A stretch of 64,000 bases of DNA from NCBI GenBank assembly GCA_020638955.1, contig JACKHO010000004.1, positions 186,001-250,000 of the forward strand, given 5' to 3'. The DNA comes from Planctomycetaceae bacterium. GTDB taxonomy: Bacteria > Planctomycetota > Planctomycetia > Planctomycetales > Planctomycetaceae. A program made the position numbers and the translations under genes. This document shows positions 8,500 through 20,387 of the stretch, in pieces; the stretch's first letter is position 1; each line of letters begins with the position of its first letter. The notes below the pieces were generated by a model. It saw only the letters and a program-made list of their open reading frames with translations. It had not been told where the DNA came from and ran no database searches.

Positions 8500-9513
8500 A
8501 TGATTTGGGACTCCATTAAAGGGCATGCTGCTCAGGTTGAGCACTTCCGTCGCGCCGTATCACGGCAGCGATTGGCGCATGCCTATTTGCTGGTGGGGAC
8601 GCACGGAATTGGGAAAAGGCTCTTCGCCCGCACTTTGGCACAGTGCCTCTTTTGCGAACGCATGGAGGAGTCTGCACTGGAGGCCTGTGGCGAATGCCCG
8701 CAGTGCCAGCAGGTACGAGCCAATACCCACCCCGATTTACTGACGGTGGAATGCCCCGAAGGAAAGCGTGAACTTCCCGTGGCCCTGCTCATGGGCTCAC
8801 GGGAACGACGTGGCCGCGAGGGGCTCTGTTACGAACTCGCCCTGCGTCCCATGTCGGCCACTCGGCGCGTGGCAATTGTCGACGACGCGGAACTGATGAG
8901 CGAAGAGAGCGCCAACGGATTGCTCAAAACGCTCGAAGAGCCGCCGCAGGGCTCGATCATCTTCCTGCTCACACCAGACACCGATTCCATTCTGCCAACC
9001 ATTCGTTCCCGTTGTCAGCCCGTACAGTTTGCTCCACTCTCCGATGCGGATCTGACTGATCTCATTCTTGAACAGCACCTGACGGACGACGCCAGCACCG
9101 CGAGCCAAACCGCCGTGCTCGCCCAGGGGAGCTTGTCGACGGCGAAAGAACTGCTGGAACCGGAACTGCGTGGCTTGAGAGCGGTGGTTGTTCACCACCT
9201 GAGTGCTCCCGGAATTCAGCCATTGCGAACCGTTGCCGACGTGACAGCAGCACTCGACAAATTCGGATCTGACAGTTCGGTCCAGCGTAAATACGCGGGT
9301 TGGGTGGTGCAGTTTGCTGTTGAGCAACTCCGGCTGAAACTACACAAGGTCAATGACCCGACCCAGGCCGATATTCTTGGGACCATGCTCGAACGCTGCC
9401 TCGAGACCGAACTTCATCTGCGCCAGACCATGCCCGTCCCCATGTGCCTGGAAGCTCTCTTCGATGCACTCGCCAGAATTCAACGTGGAGGCGAACTGGC
9501 GCGCAGCGTGTAA
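8500..9513 (+). CDS. holB: DNA polymerase III delta' subunit
   Basis: 337 residues, the usual length. Features in order: GHAAQVEHFRRAVSRQRLAHAYLLVGTHGIGK (the first part is the delta'/gamma start, the last the Walker-A-like loop), a zinc module CGECPQCQQV with a further upstream Cys, the Walker-B-like VAIVDDAELMSEESANGLLKTLEEPP, and the sensor segment PTIRSRCQPVQF. Delta' is part of the clamp loader that places the beta sliding clamp on DNA. The clamp-loader core is clear; the C-terminal collar domain is divergent. It follows the hypothetical gene at 7693 by 9 bases. Confidence 0.9.
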   Translation: MIWDSIKGHAAQVEHFRRAVSRQRLAHAYLLVGTHGIGKRLFARTLAQCLFCERMEESALEACGECPQCQQVRANTHPDLLTVECPEGKRELPVALLMGSRERRGREGLCYELALRPMSATRRVAIVDDAELMSEESANGLLKTLEEPPQGSIIFLLTPDTDSILPTIRSRCQPVQFAPLSDADLTDLILEQHLTDDASTASQTAVLAQGSLSTAKELLEPELRGLRAVVVHHLSAPGIQPLRTVADVTAALDKFGSDSSVQRKYAGWVVQFAVEQLRLKLHKVNDPTQADILGTMLERCLETELHLRQTMPVPMCLEALFDALARIQRGGELARSV

Positions 9514-9646
9514 CAAGACGCTGCCAATGACGTGCAGGTGGCTCCGCTGAGCTGTGCCAGAATGCAAAAGTCGTGCATGGAGTTGGGATTTGCCGTATCA
9601 TCTGTGGCGATCTTTCTTGAATTCCAACACTCAGGAGACCGGCACG

Positions 9647-11125
9647 ATGGCGCCGAATGTATTCACCCGACGGCAGTTCATGAAAACCACAGGGGCCAGT
9701 GTCACAGTCGGTGCGGGGGCCACCTTGCTGGCAGCTTCAGCACAGGCTGCGGGATCCAATGAACGGCTGCGAATTGGGGTCATTGGGCCTGGTCGTCGGG
9801 GATTCGGCACGCACGTCAAAACGCTGGCGGGTCTGCGGAAACTTGGTCGCAACATCGACATGGTCGGCGTCTGTGATGTCTACACCGTACACCGCGATCA
9901 GGCGGTTCATTTCATCAAATCAGAGACGGGTGTCGCACCAGAAACCTTCGCTGATTATCGCGACATGCTCGCTCGCGATGACATCGACGCGGTGTGCATC
10001 GCAACACCTGACCACTGGCACGCCAAAATGACCATTGACGCATTGGCTGCCGGGAAGCACGTCTACTGCGAAAAGCCGATGACGCACACGGTCGAAGAAA
10101 CGCGGGAGGTTATGTCCGCGTGGAAAGAGAGTGGCCGCGTGATGCAGGTGGGCGTGCAGTCGACGAGTCTGCCCGTCTGGGACATGGCTCGCGAAATGAT
10201 TAACGACGGCAAGCTCGGCAAAGTCGTGCAGTTCCAAACCGAATGTGCTCGCAATGGCAAGTTTGGAATGTCGCGGCACAATGTCATCACAAAAGAGATG
10301 ACGCCCAAAACAATCGACTTCAAGAAGTTTCTCGGCGTCGACGAAGGACTCGCACCGGACATGCCTTTCGACCGGGCCACTTACGGTCAGTGGCGTTGCT
10401 ATTGGCCGTTCGGCTACGGGATGTACTCCGACTTGTACGTGCACCGAGTCACTGGCATGATGAAAGCCACCGGCCTGCGATTGCCAGGCCGTGTTGTCGG
10501 CGGCGGCGGAATTTTTCTGGAGTATGACGGACGCCAGGTCGCCGATGTTGCTTCGATTATTGCCGATTTCCACGAAGGAGTGCAGGGACTGGTCAGCAGT
10601 ACTATGGTGTCGGAAGAGTTGAAACTCGAACACCTCATACGAGGTCATCATGGCCTGTTCCGCATCGACAAATCGTGCTCAGCGAACACCGGGAAAGGCT
10701 TCTTCGACTTCGTCCCGGAACGACCACAGGTGACGCTGAACAATCAGCTCAAGCCGGAAACGTTCGAGGCCGAAACGGAACTCGACATCAACTCCATGCA
10801 CTTCGACAACTGGCTGAACGCCATTGCCGCAGGGAAACCGGCCATGGTGAACAACGACCCCGAACTCGGTGCCGCTGCGGTCACCATGGTGAACCTCGCG
10901 GTCCGCAGTTACCGTGAAGGGAAAGTGTTCCACATCAGCAAAGAGGGCACCATCAGCGATGGAGACAGCAGTTGGGCCGACCGCTGGGAGAAAATGTCAC
11001 GTGAAGAGGCGAAACCCAACCACGTAGCTGGCTGGCGTGCCGGAGACACCGGCAGCGTCATGTACCCACCCGACTATCAGAAACTGGCCGGTCCCTGGAT
11101 CGACGGAAAGCCGCCGGAGGCGTAG
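9647..11125 (+). CDS. Gfo/Idh/MocA family oxidoreductase with TAT signal
   Basis: 492 residues from the ATG at 9647, which has a CAGGAG binding site about 11 bases upstream. An N-terminal twin-arginine signal (FTRRQFMKTTGASV, then a small hydrophobic stretch ending AQAAG) implies export folded. The Rossmann fold follows: LRIGVIGPGRRG, then AVCIATPDHWHAKMTIDALAAGKHVYCEKPMT, the EKP motif of the family. The C-terminal part ends with a planctomycete-type GDTGSVMYPP...LAGPWIDGKPPEA tail. Family members oxidise or epimerise sugars and inositols with NAD(P). Secreted paralogues are very numerous in this phylum and mostly unassigned. Confidence 0.9.
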   Translation: MAPNVFTRRQFMKTTGASVTVGAGATLLAASAQAAGSNERLRIGVIGPGRRGFGTHVKTLAGLRKLGRNIDMVGVCDVYTVHRDQAVHFIKSETGVAPETFADYRDMLARDDIDAVCIATPDHWHAKMTIDALAAGKHVYCEKPMTHTVEETREVMSAWKESGRVMQVGVQSTSLPVWDMAREMINDGKLGKVVQFQTECARNGKFGMSRHNVITKEMTPKTIDFKKFLGVDEGLAPDMPFDRATYGQWRCYWPFGYGMYSDLYVHRVTGMMKATGLRLPGRVVGGGGIFLEYDGRQVADVASIIADFHEGVQGLVSSTMVSEELKLEHLIRGHHGLFRIDKSCSANTGKGFFDFVPERPQVTLNNQLKPETFEAETELDINSMHFDNWLNAIAAGKPAMVNNDPELGAAAVTMVNLAVRSYREGKVFHISKEGTISDGDSSWADRWEKMSREEAKPNHVAGWRAGDTGSVMYPPDYQKLAGPWIDGKPPEA

Positions 11126-11150
11126 AGGTCGTCAACTGGCGTGTCTCAAT

Positions 11151-11285
11151 GTAGGCCAGAACGCAGGCCGCGTGTCAAAGCCGGAGCTGCGCAAACGACT
11201 CTCGAGTATTCTCAGGGGAATAATTTGATGGAGAAGATTTCTGCGGCCGGAGTTCCGGCAGCCAGTCAGTTTGCTTCGTTCCGGC

Positions 11286-11289
<4 letters not shown>
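11151..11289 (-). repeat. 139-bp MITE-like inverted-repeat element, copy 1
   Basis: Read on the minus strand, this copy starts GTAGGCCGGAACG and ends CTGGCCTAC, giving near-perfect terminal inverted repeats. It aligns without gaps to 47437-47575, which has exactly the same length. The outer ~50 bases at each end are strongly conserved and the centre diverges. Inner inverted segments (TGCCGGAACT against AGCTCCGGC, GCAAAC against GTTTGC) would let the whole unit fold as a long hairpin. It has no coding capacity. Its edge overlaps the glgB stop codon (11286-11288). Confidence 0.8.
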
Positions 11290-13262
<1,973 letters not shown>

Positions 13263-13440
13263 GAGCATACTCCTTTCCGCAACATGATTTACGCAACGTC
13301 GACTATTTTGCAATGCCAATGCCAAATTGTGGTTGAATTGAGCACTGTTTGCGGGTCGCCATTCTCGTAAATCGCAATTTGCAACAACAAATAATAGTGC
13401 GTTGATGAGACATTTGGGCAAATTGAGGCACCATTGGCTC

Positions 13441-13469
13441 TTGACCCAGTTTTCTCGGATTCGTTATCC
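13441..13469 (+). promoter_or_regulatory. putative promoter of clpP1
   Basis: TTGACC at 13441 and TTATCC at 13464 are separated by 17 bases, which fits a housekeeping promoter pointing to clpP1. A 12-bp perfect palindrome TGGGACGTCCCA (13480-13491) lies at the expected transcription start and could be an operator. A second weaker pair begins at TTGACC, 13496. Confidence 0.4.
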
Positions 13470-13546
13470 CACTACAGGTTGGGACGTCCCAGCCATTGAC
13501 CCGCACGTCGGGTATGCGAACAATCTCCCGTCAACACGACGTGCAG

Positions 13547-13562
13547 CGCGCTCGGGAGCGCG
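13547..13562 (+). promoter_or_regulatory. perfect inverted repeat in the clpP1 leader
   Basis: CGCGCTC-GG-GAGCGCG is a perfect inverted repeat ending about 40 bases before the clpP1 start. It may be an operator or an mRNA hairpin. It does not match the CIRCE consensus spacing. Confidence 0.4.
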
Positions 13563-13601
13563 TGGTCGCTGTTGCGATACATCAGTTAAAGACAAGTGAA
13601 T

Positions 13602-14225
13602 ATGTTCAACCTTTCGTCAGAACGCCCGAGCCCCGTTCAGCCAGTCAATAGTGACTATCAGCGAACCCGCCAAATGGGAATTGGCGATTTGCTGCTGGAA
13701 AACCGCATTATCTTCCTGGATGGTCCCATCCACGACGGTATGGCCAACCTCATTGTCATGAAACTTCTGTACCTGCAGTCGGAAAACCGGCATCAGGACA
13801 TTCACCTGTACATCAATTCGCCCGGCGGTTCGGTTTCGGCGACGCTGGCCATTTACGACACCATGCAGTTCATTGAATGCAAGGTGGCGACTTACTGCGT
13901 CGGACTGGCAGCCAGTGGAGCGGCCATTCTGCTGGCAGGTGGCGAGAAAGGGAAACGTTACATTCTCCCGCACGCCAAAGTCATGATTCATCAACCGTAC
14001 GGCCAGGTTGGCGGTCAGGTTTCCGACATCGAAATCCAGGCCAAGGAAATCCTGCAGACCCGCGAAACACTGAACGAAGTGCTGGCCGATCACACTGGTC
14101 AGCCGGTTGAAGTCATTGCCCGCGATACCGAACGCGATTTCTACATGTCCCCCACTCAGGCCAAGGAATACGGCCTCGTCGATGAAGTGGTGCTGCTCAA
14201 GAAGAAGACGGCACCCAGCGAGTAA
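13602..14225 (+). CDS. clpP: ATP-dependent Clp protease proteolytic subunit, first copy
   Basis: 207 residues from the ATG at 13602; a GTG two codons upstream (13596) is also possible. The serine-protease triad is intact: Ser in YCVGLAASGAAILLAGG, His in KVMIHQPYGQ and Asp in TERDFYMSP. The nucleophile context is AASGAA instead of the common AASMGA seen in the next gene. ClpP forms a barrel-shaped heptamer-pair protease fed by ClpX or ClpA/C. It is followed 60 bases later by a second clpP, so a mixed ClpP1P2 complex is possible. Confidence 0.93.
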   Translation: MFNLSSERPSPVQPVNSDYQRTRQMGIGDLLLENRIIFLDGPIHDGMANLIVMKLLYLQSENRHQDIHLYINSPGGSVSATLAIYDTMQFIECKVATYCVGLAASGAAILLAGGEKGKRYILPHAKVMIHQPYGQVGGQVSDIEIQAKEILQTRETLNEVLADHTGQPVEVIARDTERDFYMSPTQAKEYGLVDEVVLLKKKTAPSE

Positions 14226-14285
14226 GAAACGTATTTGCGGTCGCTTTATTCCACTGTATTACCTGAAACACAAGACACAGTCCTC

Positions 14286-14888
<603 letters not shown>

Positions 14889-14927
14889 CCGACCCGCTGG
14901 TGCACCCCAGATTTATCAGGAACAAGG

Positions 14928-15350
14928 ATGTTCGCCATGAGCATCGTGTCTCGTATTGCCTATGTTGCCGCGCTCGCTGGATGCCTGTGCGGCTGCGCTG
15001 GACGGGGACTGCAAATGTCCCAATCGGGCGGAGCTCCCGTCTCCGTGCAACCTGTGTCATACCATCCTCCGAAAGCTCAGCTGAAACCAGAAACGGTTTC
15101 GTTGGGCAATGGGGCGACAGCGGAGTCCGAAGAACCTGAAATCCTGCAAATCGCTTCCGCCGTCCCCTACGAGCGCCCGTCTGCATCGGCTGCGCTGAGT
15201 GAATTCGAAGTCGTCCGCCCGACGCCTGCAGAAGAAGCAAAACCTCGCCCCGCTGAACCGGCACAAGCCAAAGCCACAGACGCCCCCACCACCACTCCCG
15301 TCATCACCTCCGACCGCTGGACCACCGACAGCATTCCCGTCATTCGGTAA
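14928..15350 (+). CDS. putative lipoprotein, Pro/Ala-rich
   Basis: 140 residues, starting with an AGGA site 6 bases before the ATG. A short hydrophobic signal (VSRIAYVAALAGC) ends in the lipobox LAGC with Cys19; further Cys at 21 and 23 follow directly. The rest is rich in Pro, Ala, Glu and Thr with no recognisable domain, like a flexible tether in the envelope. Downstream of clpP, but not obviously linked to it in function. Confidence 0.65.
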   Translation: MFAMSIVSRIAYVAALAGCLCGCAGRGLQMSQSGGAPVSVQPVSYHPPKAQLKPETVSLGNGATAESEEPEILQIASAVPYERPSASAALSEFEVVRPTPAEEAKPRPAEPAQAKATDAPTTTPVITSDRWTTDSIPVIR

Positions 15351-15716
15351 CGATTCAGACATCTGGATAGAAACCACCGACGCACTGAAGACTCGGAGAA
15401 TTGTTCCAGCGACGAAACCACGAAGGATTCTCAGTGCCGTCCGTGGCTCAGTGGTTTTTCTTCGCCGTCGCACTCTTGGTCCTGCGGGTCAACCGATATC
15501 TAGGCGGCACATGTGGCTTAGTTGAAGCCGCGGTGGAAAACGAAGGATGACATCCAGCAAATCAGGGATTGGTACAGAGAGTAAGGCACATAATTCCGTG
15601 TATCTATGCGAGACAGCCGGTGGTGTGGAAGAAGAACGGATGTGACGGTAATTTCGAAGTCACCAAGCGAAGCCATCTTTCCGAGCACTCCTCATAGTTC
15701 TCGCAGTCATCCCCGG
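15351..15716. other. 366-bp intergenic region between convergent genes
   Basis: It lies between the lipoprotein gene and a minus-strand membrane protein gene. No convincing gene, terminator or known repeat was seen. Confidence 0.45.
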
Positions 15717-16112
15717 TCATTCAACCGCCTGAGCCAGCAGTCCGCCCAGGGCCAGTTCGGTGAGGAGCAGCGAGAACAGCGTACCCGCAAAGAAAATACA
15801 GATGCGCGTGACAACTGCCGGTTCCGACTTCATTTTCCGAATCACTAACTCTGGAAGATACGCCGCAAGGAACAGGAAGTTGGCACAAACCGCGAGGAAG
15901 CCATACGTCATCAGCGTGTTTGAGTTCAGCAGCGCATACGACTCCGGAACATGCGCGAAGAAGAAGGCAATGCTGTACAGTCCAAGGACAAGGTTGTACG
16001 CCAACCGCGCTCTCGTCCAAAACCTTTTCCCGTCGATGAACGTTGCACGCACTTCTTGTTGAAACCAACCGGGTGTCGCAACCGTTTCTTCGGAGATTGA
16101 ATCAGTCGCCAT
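15717..16112 (-). CDS. small integral membrane protein, unknown function
   Basis: 131 residues. A soluble N-terminus (TPGWFQQEVRATFIDGKRFWTRARLAYNL) is followed by three hydrophobic helices: LVLGLYSIAFFFAHV, TYGFLAVCANFLFLAAYLPELV and ICIFFAGTLFSLLLTELALGGLLA. No family is recognised. Base composition and periodicity look like neighbouring genes. It is transcribed divergently from the ceramidase-like gene. Confidence 0.65.
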   Translation of the reverse strand: MATDSISEETVATPGWFQQEVRATFIDGKRFWTRARLAYNLVLGLYSIAFFFAHVPESYALLNSNTLMTYGFLAVCANFLFLAAYLPELVIRKMKSEPAVVTRICIFFAGTLFSLLLTELALGGLLAQAVE

Positions 16113-16362
16113 CTATCACCGTCCTTGAGATTGAGCCATCGGTTGCTGGCCAGCCTCACGTATTTTCACTCAATCTTCTCGCAGCGCGAAGGTCAGTTTG
16201 AAGTAGGTGATTTGCAGGGTATTGCGTCCTGTGCAGGACCTGCGGCAGGTACGGTAAGCGGCAGCAGAGACTCTGAAATACAGACCATCACGTTGCGTGT
16301 CACTTCATATTCTGCGACAAGTATACACCACATGTCCCGAGTCACCTGGCGGGAGTTTGCCC

Positions 16363-17742
16363 ATGAACCTGCGACAATGCATTGGCCTGCTGGCCCTCAT
16401 GCTGTTCTCCATCGTCCCCGTTCAAGCGGAGGATGCATTCTGGATTTCAACATTTTCTGCCGACGTCACCATCCCGCTTGGACATCGCTGCATGGGCGTC
16501 CTGCCAACGAAATCGGTAAGCGTGGCCGATCCACTGGAAATTCACGGGTTCGTTCTCGGTGGATCAGATCAGCCAGTCGTCGTGGCAGCGGTCGACTGGT
16601 GCGAAATTCGCAACGGTGCGTACGATGACTTTCGCGAGGCACTTGCCGACGCTGCGGGCACATCACGGGAACGTGTGCTGCTGACCTCGCTGCATCAGCA
16701 CGACACTCCGGTCGTCGACTCCGATGCTGCTCGCATTTTGCGCGAAGTTGGTCTCGCAAATGAACTGCATGACGAACAGTTCTTCAGTTCGGTTATTGAG
16801 CGAACCGTCAAAGCCCTGCAAGCGGGATTGGCAGAAAAGACTCCCGTCACGCATGTTGGAACCGGTAAGGCCAAGGTGCGGGAAATTGCGTCGAATCGAC
16901 GCGTGGTCTATCCCGACGGTCGCATCAGCTTTGATCGTGGCAGTCGCAGCGGTGGCGATTCGTTTCATGCCCAGCATCCCGAAGGTCTCATTGATCCCTA
17001 CGTCCGCACGATTTCCTTCTGGAATGGCGAAACTCCCGTGCTGGCCCTTAGCGTGTATGCCACGCATCCCATGAGCTACTACGGTCGCGGCGAGATTTCT
17101 GCCGACTTTGTTGGGCTGGCGCGCCGGCAGCGGCAGCAGGCGTTGCCAAACGTGAAACAGATCTACGCCTCAGGATGCAGTGGAGATGTCACCGCTGGAA
17201 AGTTCAACGACGGCTCACAAGAAAGTCGCGTGGCGCTGACGAATCGCCTCGCCGAGGGAATGACCGACGCCTGGACCGACACCACACGCCTGCCGCTGAC
17301 GCAATTACAGTTTCGAAATACATCACTGCAACTGGAGTACTACGGACATGCCTCACTCACTGAGGAAAGACTGACCGCAGAGGTGAATGACGAATCACTG
17401 CGAACCGAAGACCGCATTCTCGCAGCCATGGGACTGGCCAGCCGCCAGCGAGTGAAGTCCGGTCAGGCCATTGATGTTCCTTGCCTCGATTTTGGATCAG
17501 CAAAAATCGTACTGCTGCCGGGCGAGGCATTTGTTGGTTACCAACTCATGGCCCAGCTAATGAACCCTGAGTCGTTTGTCGTCGTCATGGGCTACGGAGA
17601 ATGTTGGCCCGGCTACATTCCCACCGACGCCGCCTTTGCTGATCACTTCCACGACAAATGGTTGTGGGTCGCGCCTGGATCTGAGAAACGCATGGAAGCC
17701 GCCCTGCAAAAGGTCTTACTTTCGGTCGACGGGAATCCGTAG
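16363..17742 (+). CDS. secreted neutral/alkaline ceramidase-like protein
   Basis: 459 residues from the ATG at 16363 with GGGAG about 8 bases upstream. The signal peptide is CIGLLALMLFSIVPVQAED. The mature start FSADVTIPLG and later DWCEIRNGAYDDFREALADAAG, TSLHQHDTP (histidines of a metal site), SVYATHPMSYYG and ASGCSGDVTAGKFNDG match the family that planctomycete genomes annotate as neutral/alkaline non-lysosomal ceramidase-like. True ceramidases have a TxHTHS zinc motif; here HQHD replaces it, so ceramide cleavage is uncertain. The family match is moderate. Confidence 0.7.
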   Translation: MNLRQCIGLLALMLFSIVPVQAEDAFWISTFSADVTIPLGHRCMGVLPTKSVSVADPLEIHGFVLGGSDQPVVVAAVDWCEIRNGAYDDFREALADAAGTSRERVLLTSLHQHDTPVVDSDAARILREVGLANELHDEQFFSSVIERTVKALQAGLAEKTPVTHVGTGKAKVREIASNRRVVYPDGRISFDRGSRSGGDSFHAQHPEGLIDPYVRTISFWNGETPVLALSVYATHPMSYYGRGEISADFVGLARRQRQQALPNVKQIYASGCSGDVTAGKFNDGSQESRVALTNRLAEGMTDAWTDTTRLPLTQLQFRNTSLQLEYYGHASLTEERLTAEVNDESLRTEDRILAAMGLASRQRVKSGQAIDVPCLDFGSAKIVLLPGEAFVGYQLMAQLMNPESFVVVMGYGECWPGYIPTDAAFADHFHDKWLWVAPGSEKRMEAALQKVLLSVDGNP

Positions 17743-17780
17743 AATGAGTGCCGTGGTTCCGGGACCTTTAAGATCGGGTG

Positions 17781-17802
17781 GCACAGACATTCCTGTCTGT
17801 GC
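17781..17802. repeat. CACAGAC palindrome, copy 1
   Basis: GCACAGACA-TTCC-TGTCTGTGC is a perfect inverted repeat with a four-base loop. Related palindromes lie at 42025-42044 and 47623-47642. It sits between the ceramidase-like gene and the WYL regulator gene and could be a dispersed repeat or an operator. Confidence 0.65.
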
Positions 17803-17844
17803 ATTGCACGTGGAAATTCCAGTGCATGGCTTTGAGAAATCGTC

Positions 17845-18882
17845 ATGAGTTCGATTGGCAAAATTCGACGCATTTTGGATTTGCTCGAACATTTGCAGTC
17901 GGGCCGAGTCCACAATGCGACGCAACTGGCCGGACTCTGCGGCGTAAGCCGACGAACACTCTTTCGTGACCTGAAGGTTCTGCAGCAGTCAGGCGTTCCG
18001 ATTCTGTATGACGCTGCCAAGGAAGGTTACTGGCTGCCGCAGTCGGCGTTTCTTCCGCCGACCGATTTTACACTGGCTGAATCTCTGGCACTCATGATTC
18101 TCGCCCAGGAACTCGCAGGAGAAACCAGGGCCATTCCGTTTCAGAAACCAGCCCGCGATGCGGTGCTGAAACTTATGAGCAACCTGCCGGGCGAATTACG
18201 TCAGCATGTGGGCGAAACGGCCGAGCACGTAAACATTTTCACAGAAGCTCAGCCCGACTTGCAGGGACAACGCAAACATTACGAACTCATGCTGAAAGCG
18301 GTCCAGGTACATCGTCGGGTCCGAATGCAGTACGACAGTTTCGCGGAGCGGTCAGTCATCAAAACACTGCTTAGTCCTTATCGCCTCTTCTTTCTCAGGC
18401 GTTCGTGGTACGTCATTGGTCGGTCGTCGCTGCACCGGGCCGTCAGGACGTTTCACATTGGTCGGATGGTCGAATCGGAACTGACCGACGACGAGTATGA
18501 AGTCCCGCCGCGTTTCACGTTGAAACGTTACTTCGGCAACGCCTGGAATATGATACGCGAGCGAGGAGCGCGGCAGCAGGTGACCATTCGCTTTCAGCCT
18601 CTGGTCGCCCGTAATGTCGCGGAAGTTGTCTGGCATGCGACACAGCGGCTCGAATGGAACGACGATGGCACGCTCGACTTCCACGTCGAAGTCGATGGCC
18701 TCCGTGAAATTGTCTGGTGGATCCTCGCCTACGGGAAGGAAGCGGAAGTCCTCCAGCCGAAATCCCTCCGCGACATGGTCGGACAACATGTTCAGACGCT
18801 CGCAGATCAGTACGGCATCTCACCTTCAACGCAGAACGCGAAGCAACGCAAGAAGTCCAGCAAGCCGAAGTCGTCCAAATGA
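17845..18882 (+). CDS. WYL-domain transcriptional regulator (YafY/DeoR-like)
   Basis: 345 residues. An N-terminal winged helix-turn-helix (IRRILDLLEHLQSGRVHNATQLAGLCGVSRRTLFRDLKVLQQSGVPI) is followed by a WYL domain (KAVQVHRRVRMQYDSF...LSPYRLFFLRRSWYVIGRS) and a C-terminal extension (WCX type) with a Lys/Ser-rich tail. WYL regulators sense small ligands or nucleic acids; some control defence or DNA-repair genes. No target can be assigned. The palindrome at 17781-17802 lies about 43 bases upstream and may be its operator, but the same palindrome occurs elsewhere. Confidence 0.88.
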   Translation: MSSIGKIRRILDLLEHLQSGRVHNATQLAGLCGVSRRTLFRDLKVLQQSGVPILYDAAKEGYWLPQSAFLPPTDFTLAESLALMILAQELAGETRAIPFQKPARDAVLKLMSNLPGELRQHVGETAEHVNIFTEAQPDLQGQRKHYELMLKAVQVHRRVRMQYDSFAERSVIKTLLSPYRLFFLRRSWYVIGRSSLHRAVRTFHIGRMVESELTDDEYEVPPRFTLKRYFGNAWNMIRERGARQQVTIRFQPLVARNVAEVVWHATQRLEWNDDGTLDFHVEVDGLREIVWWILAYGKEAEVLQPKSLRDMVGQHVQTLADQYGISPSTQNAKQRKKSSKPKSSK

Positions 18883-18964
18883 CGAATTCGTGGCGATTCT
18901 TCCAACACCCGAATGGATCATCGCGTACACCCTTTGGTACCCGTTCCTCTCCTAAGCGCCGATA

Positions 18965-20227
18965 GTGAAAAACTCATTTCTTCTCCTGCTGCTGATCGGA
19001 TTCCAGGTTACTGCGTACGCACAGGATGTTGCGCCGGGCGAGGCTGAGTTTCTGAAGCTGAAGGAGAAGTATGATCAGCTCATGGAAGAGTGGTGGCAGC
19101 AGGAGGAGGGGATCGAAGATAAGGAACTGCGACAGCAGCATTTTGAGCAGTCATATCCTGCACATGTCATGACGGAGCCGTTCTTCGAGTTGGAAGCCAA
19201 CTACCGGGGCACGAACGTCGGATTGAGTTGCCTGCACCAATTGATTTCGGCCGTCGGTGCAATCAGCCCCCAAGATGATCCTGCCAACCGTGCCGCACAA
19301 AGGGCCCTCCAACTTGTCTCCGAGCATTACCTCGATCATCCTGACGTCGAACTTATTCTCTCGTGGATTGTCGGACGGGACATTGATGGCTGCGATGAGG
19401 TTCTGCAGAAGCTGGCTAAGAGTCCGCATCGGAAGTTCCAGGGACAGGCCCGTATTGTTATGGCCCAGCAATGCAAAAGTGACATCTTTGACGTCGCGAC
19501 CCGTCAAGCCCTGTTGGAACTCATGGGGGATGACGCCGAGTTTGAAGAGCGACGTTCTGCCCTGGCTGAATATCAGCAACGCAAAGCAGGGTTAAATCTC
19601 GAAGCGAGAAGACAGGAGGCACTTGCACTCCTGGATGAAGTGGATGCACAATATGCCGACATCAACATGCCGCGTCGTACGCCTTACGGTCCCATGCTGA
19701 TTGGCAAACCCGATCCGGAAGTTGATCAAATCCTCAATTATCCTCGCGGGACGCTGGGAACGGCCTCGAAGAGCTTGCGTTCAGCGCTGGTCGATTTCGG
19801 TATTGGCCGCACGCCCCCTGACTTCGCGGCAATTGACGTCAACGGCATTCCCCGGCGACTGCACGACTATCGAGGCAAGGTGCTGGTCCTCATGTTCTCC
19901 TTCAAGGGTTGCGGTCCCTGCGAAGCCATGTACCCGCACCTGCGCGAGTTGCTGACGAAATACTCGCCTGATCAATTCGCCATTCTGGGCATTATGCGAG
20001 ACGAAGAAATCGAGCCAGTTCAAGAGGCAGTCAAGGACGGCACAATGACCTGGCCCTGTATCCACGACGGGCCTGAGGGTCCAATTATTTCACGCTGGAA
20101 CGTCACCAGTTTCCCCGGGATTTACGTGCTGGACCACAAGGGCACCATCCGGTACATGGGGCCACGTGAAAAGCTCCTGGAGCGTGCGATTGAAAAGACC
20201 TTGAAATCGGCGAGCGAAACACAATAG
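18965..20227 (+). CDS. secreted TlpA-like thioredoxin-fold protein
   Basis: 420 residues from a GTG start. The signal peptide is KNSFLLLLLIGFQVTAYAQ. Residues ~20-270 form a helical region without a recognised family. The C-terminal ~130 residues are a thioredoxin fold of the AhpC/TlpA group: PDFAAIDVNGIPRRLHDYRGKVLVLMF, then the redox motif CGPC (Cys316, Cys319), a conserved SFPGIYVLD segment with the cis-Pro, and GTIRYMG. Such proteins reduce or isomerise disulfides outside the cytoplasm. The long N-terminal part resembles planctomycete redoxins with unknown partners. Confidence 0.85.
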   Translation: MKNSFLLLLLIGFQVTAYAQDVAPGEAEFLKLKEKYDQLMEEWWQQEEGIEDKELRQQHFEQSYPAHVMTEPFFELEANYRGTNVGLSCLHQLISAVGAISPQDDPANRAAQRALQLVSEHYLDHPDVELILSWIVGRDIDGCDEVLQKLAKSPHRKFQGQARIVMAQQCKSDIFDVATRQALLELMGDDAEFEERRSALAEYQQRKAGLNLEARRQEALALLDEVDAQYADINMPRRTPYGPMLIGKPDPEVDQILNYPRGTLGTASKSLRSALVDFGIGRTPPDFAAIDVNGIPRRLHDYRGKVLVLMFSFKGCGPCEAMYPHLRELLTKYSPDQFAILGIMRDEEIEPVQEAVKDGTMTWPCIHDGPEGPIISRWNVTSFPGIYVLDHKGTIRYMGPREKLLERAIEKTLKSASETQ

Positions 20228-20387
20228 GCGTGCCGCTGCTTGGCGAGATGTGTCTTCCAGGAAGAAACACTGGATTGGGGGGCGTGAATACTCTACCGTC
20301 AGGGTATGTCCCAGCGACTGCGTGCCAGCGAATTGCGGCACGACAGTACCAATCACTTCCTCACTCCGGCGAAGGAGACGTCGTCCT

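Larger units (their letters stand above)
13263..13595. other. 333-bp divergent regulatory region between glgB and clpP1
   Basis: It carries the start regions of both genes. A plausible sigma-70 promoter toward clpP1 and two perfect palindromes lie in the clpP1-proximal half (listed separately). No gene-like frame is convincing here. Confidence 0.55.

Noticed and set aside
9920..10651. 243-codon minus-strand frame inside the Gfo/Idh gene
   Set aside because: Antisense shadow; the plus-strand frame has all family motifs.
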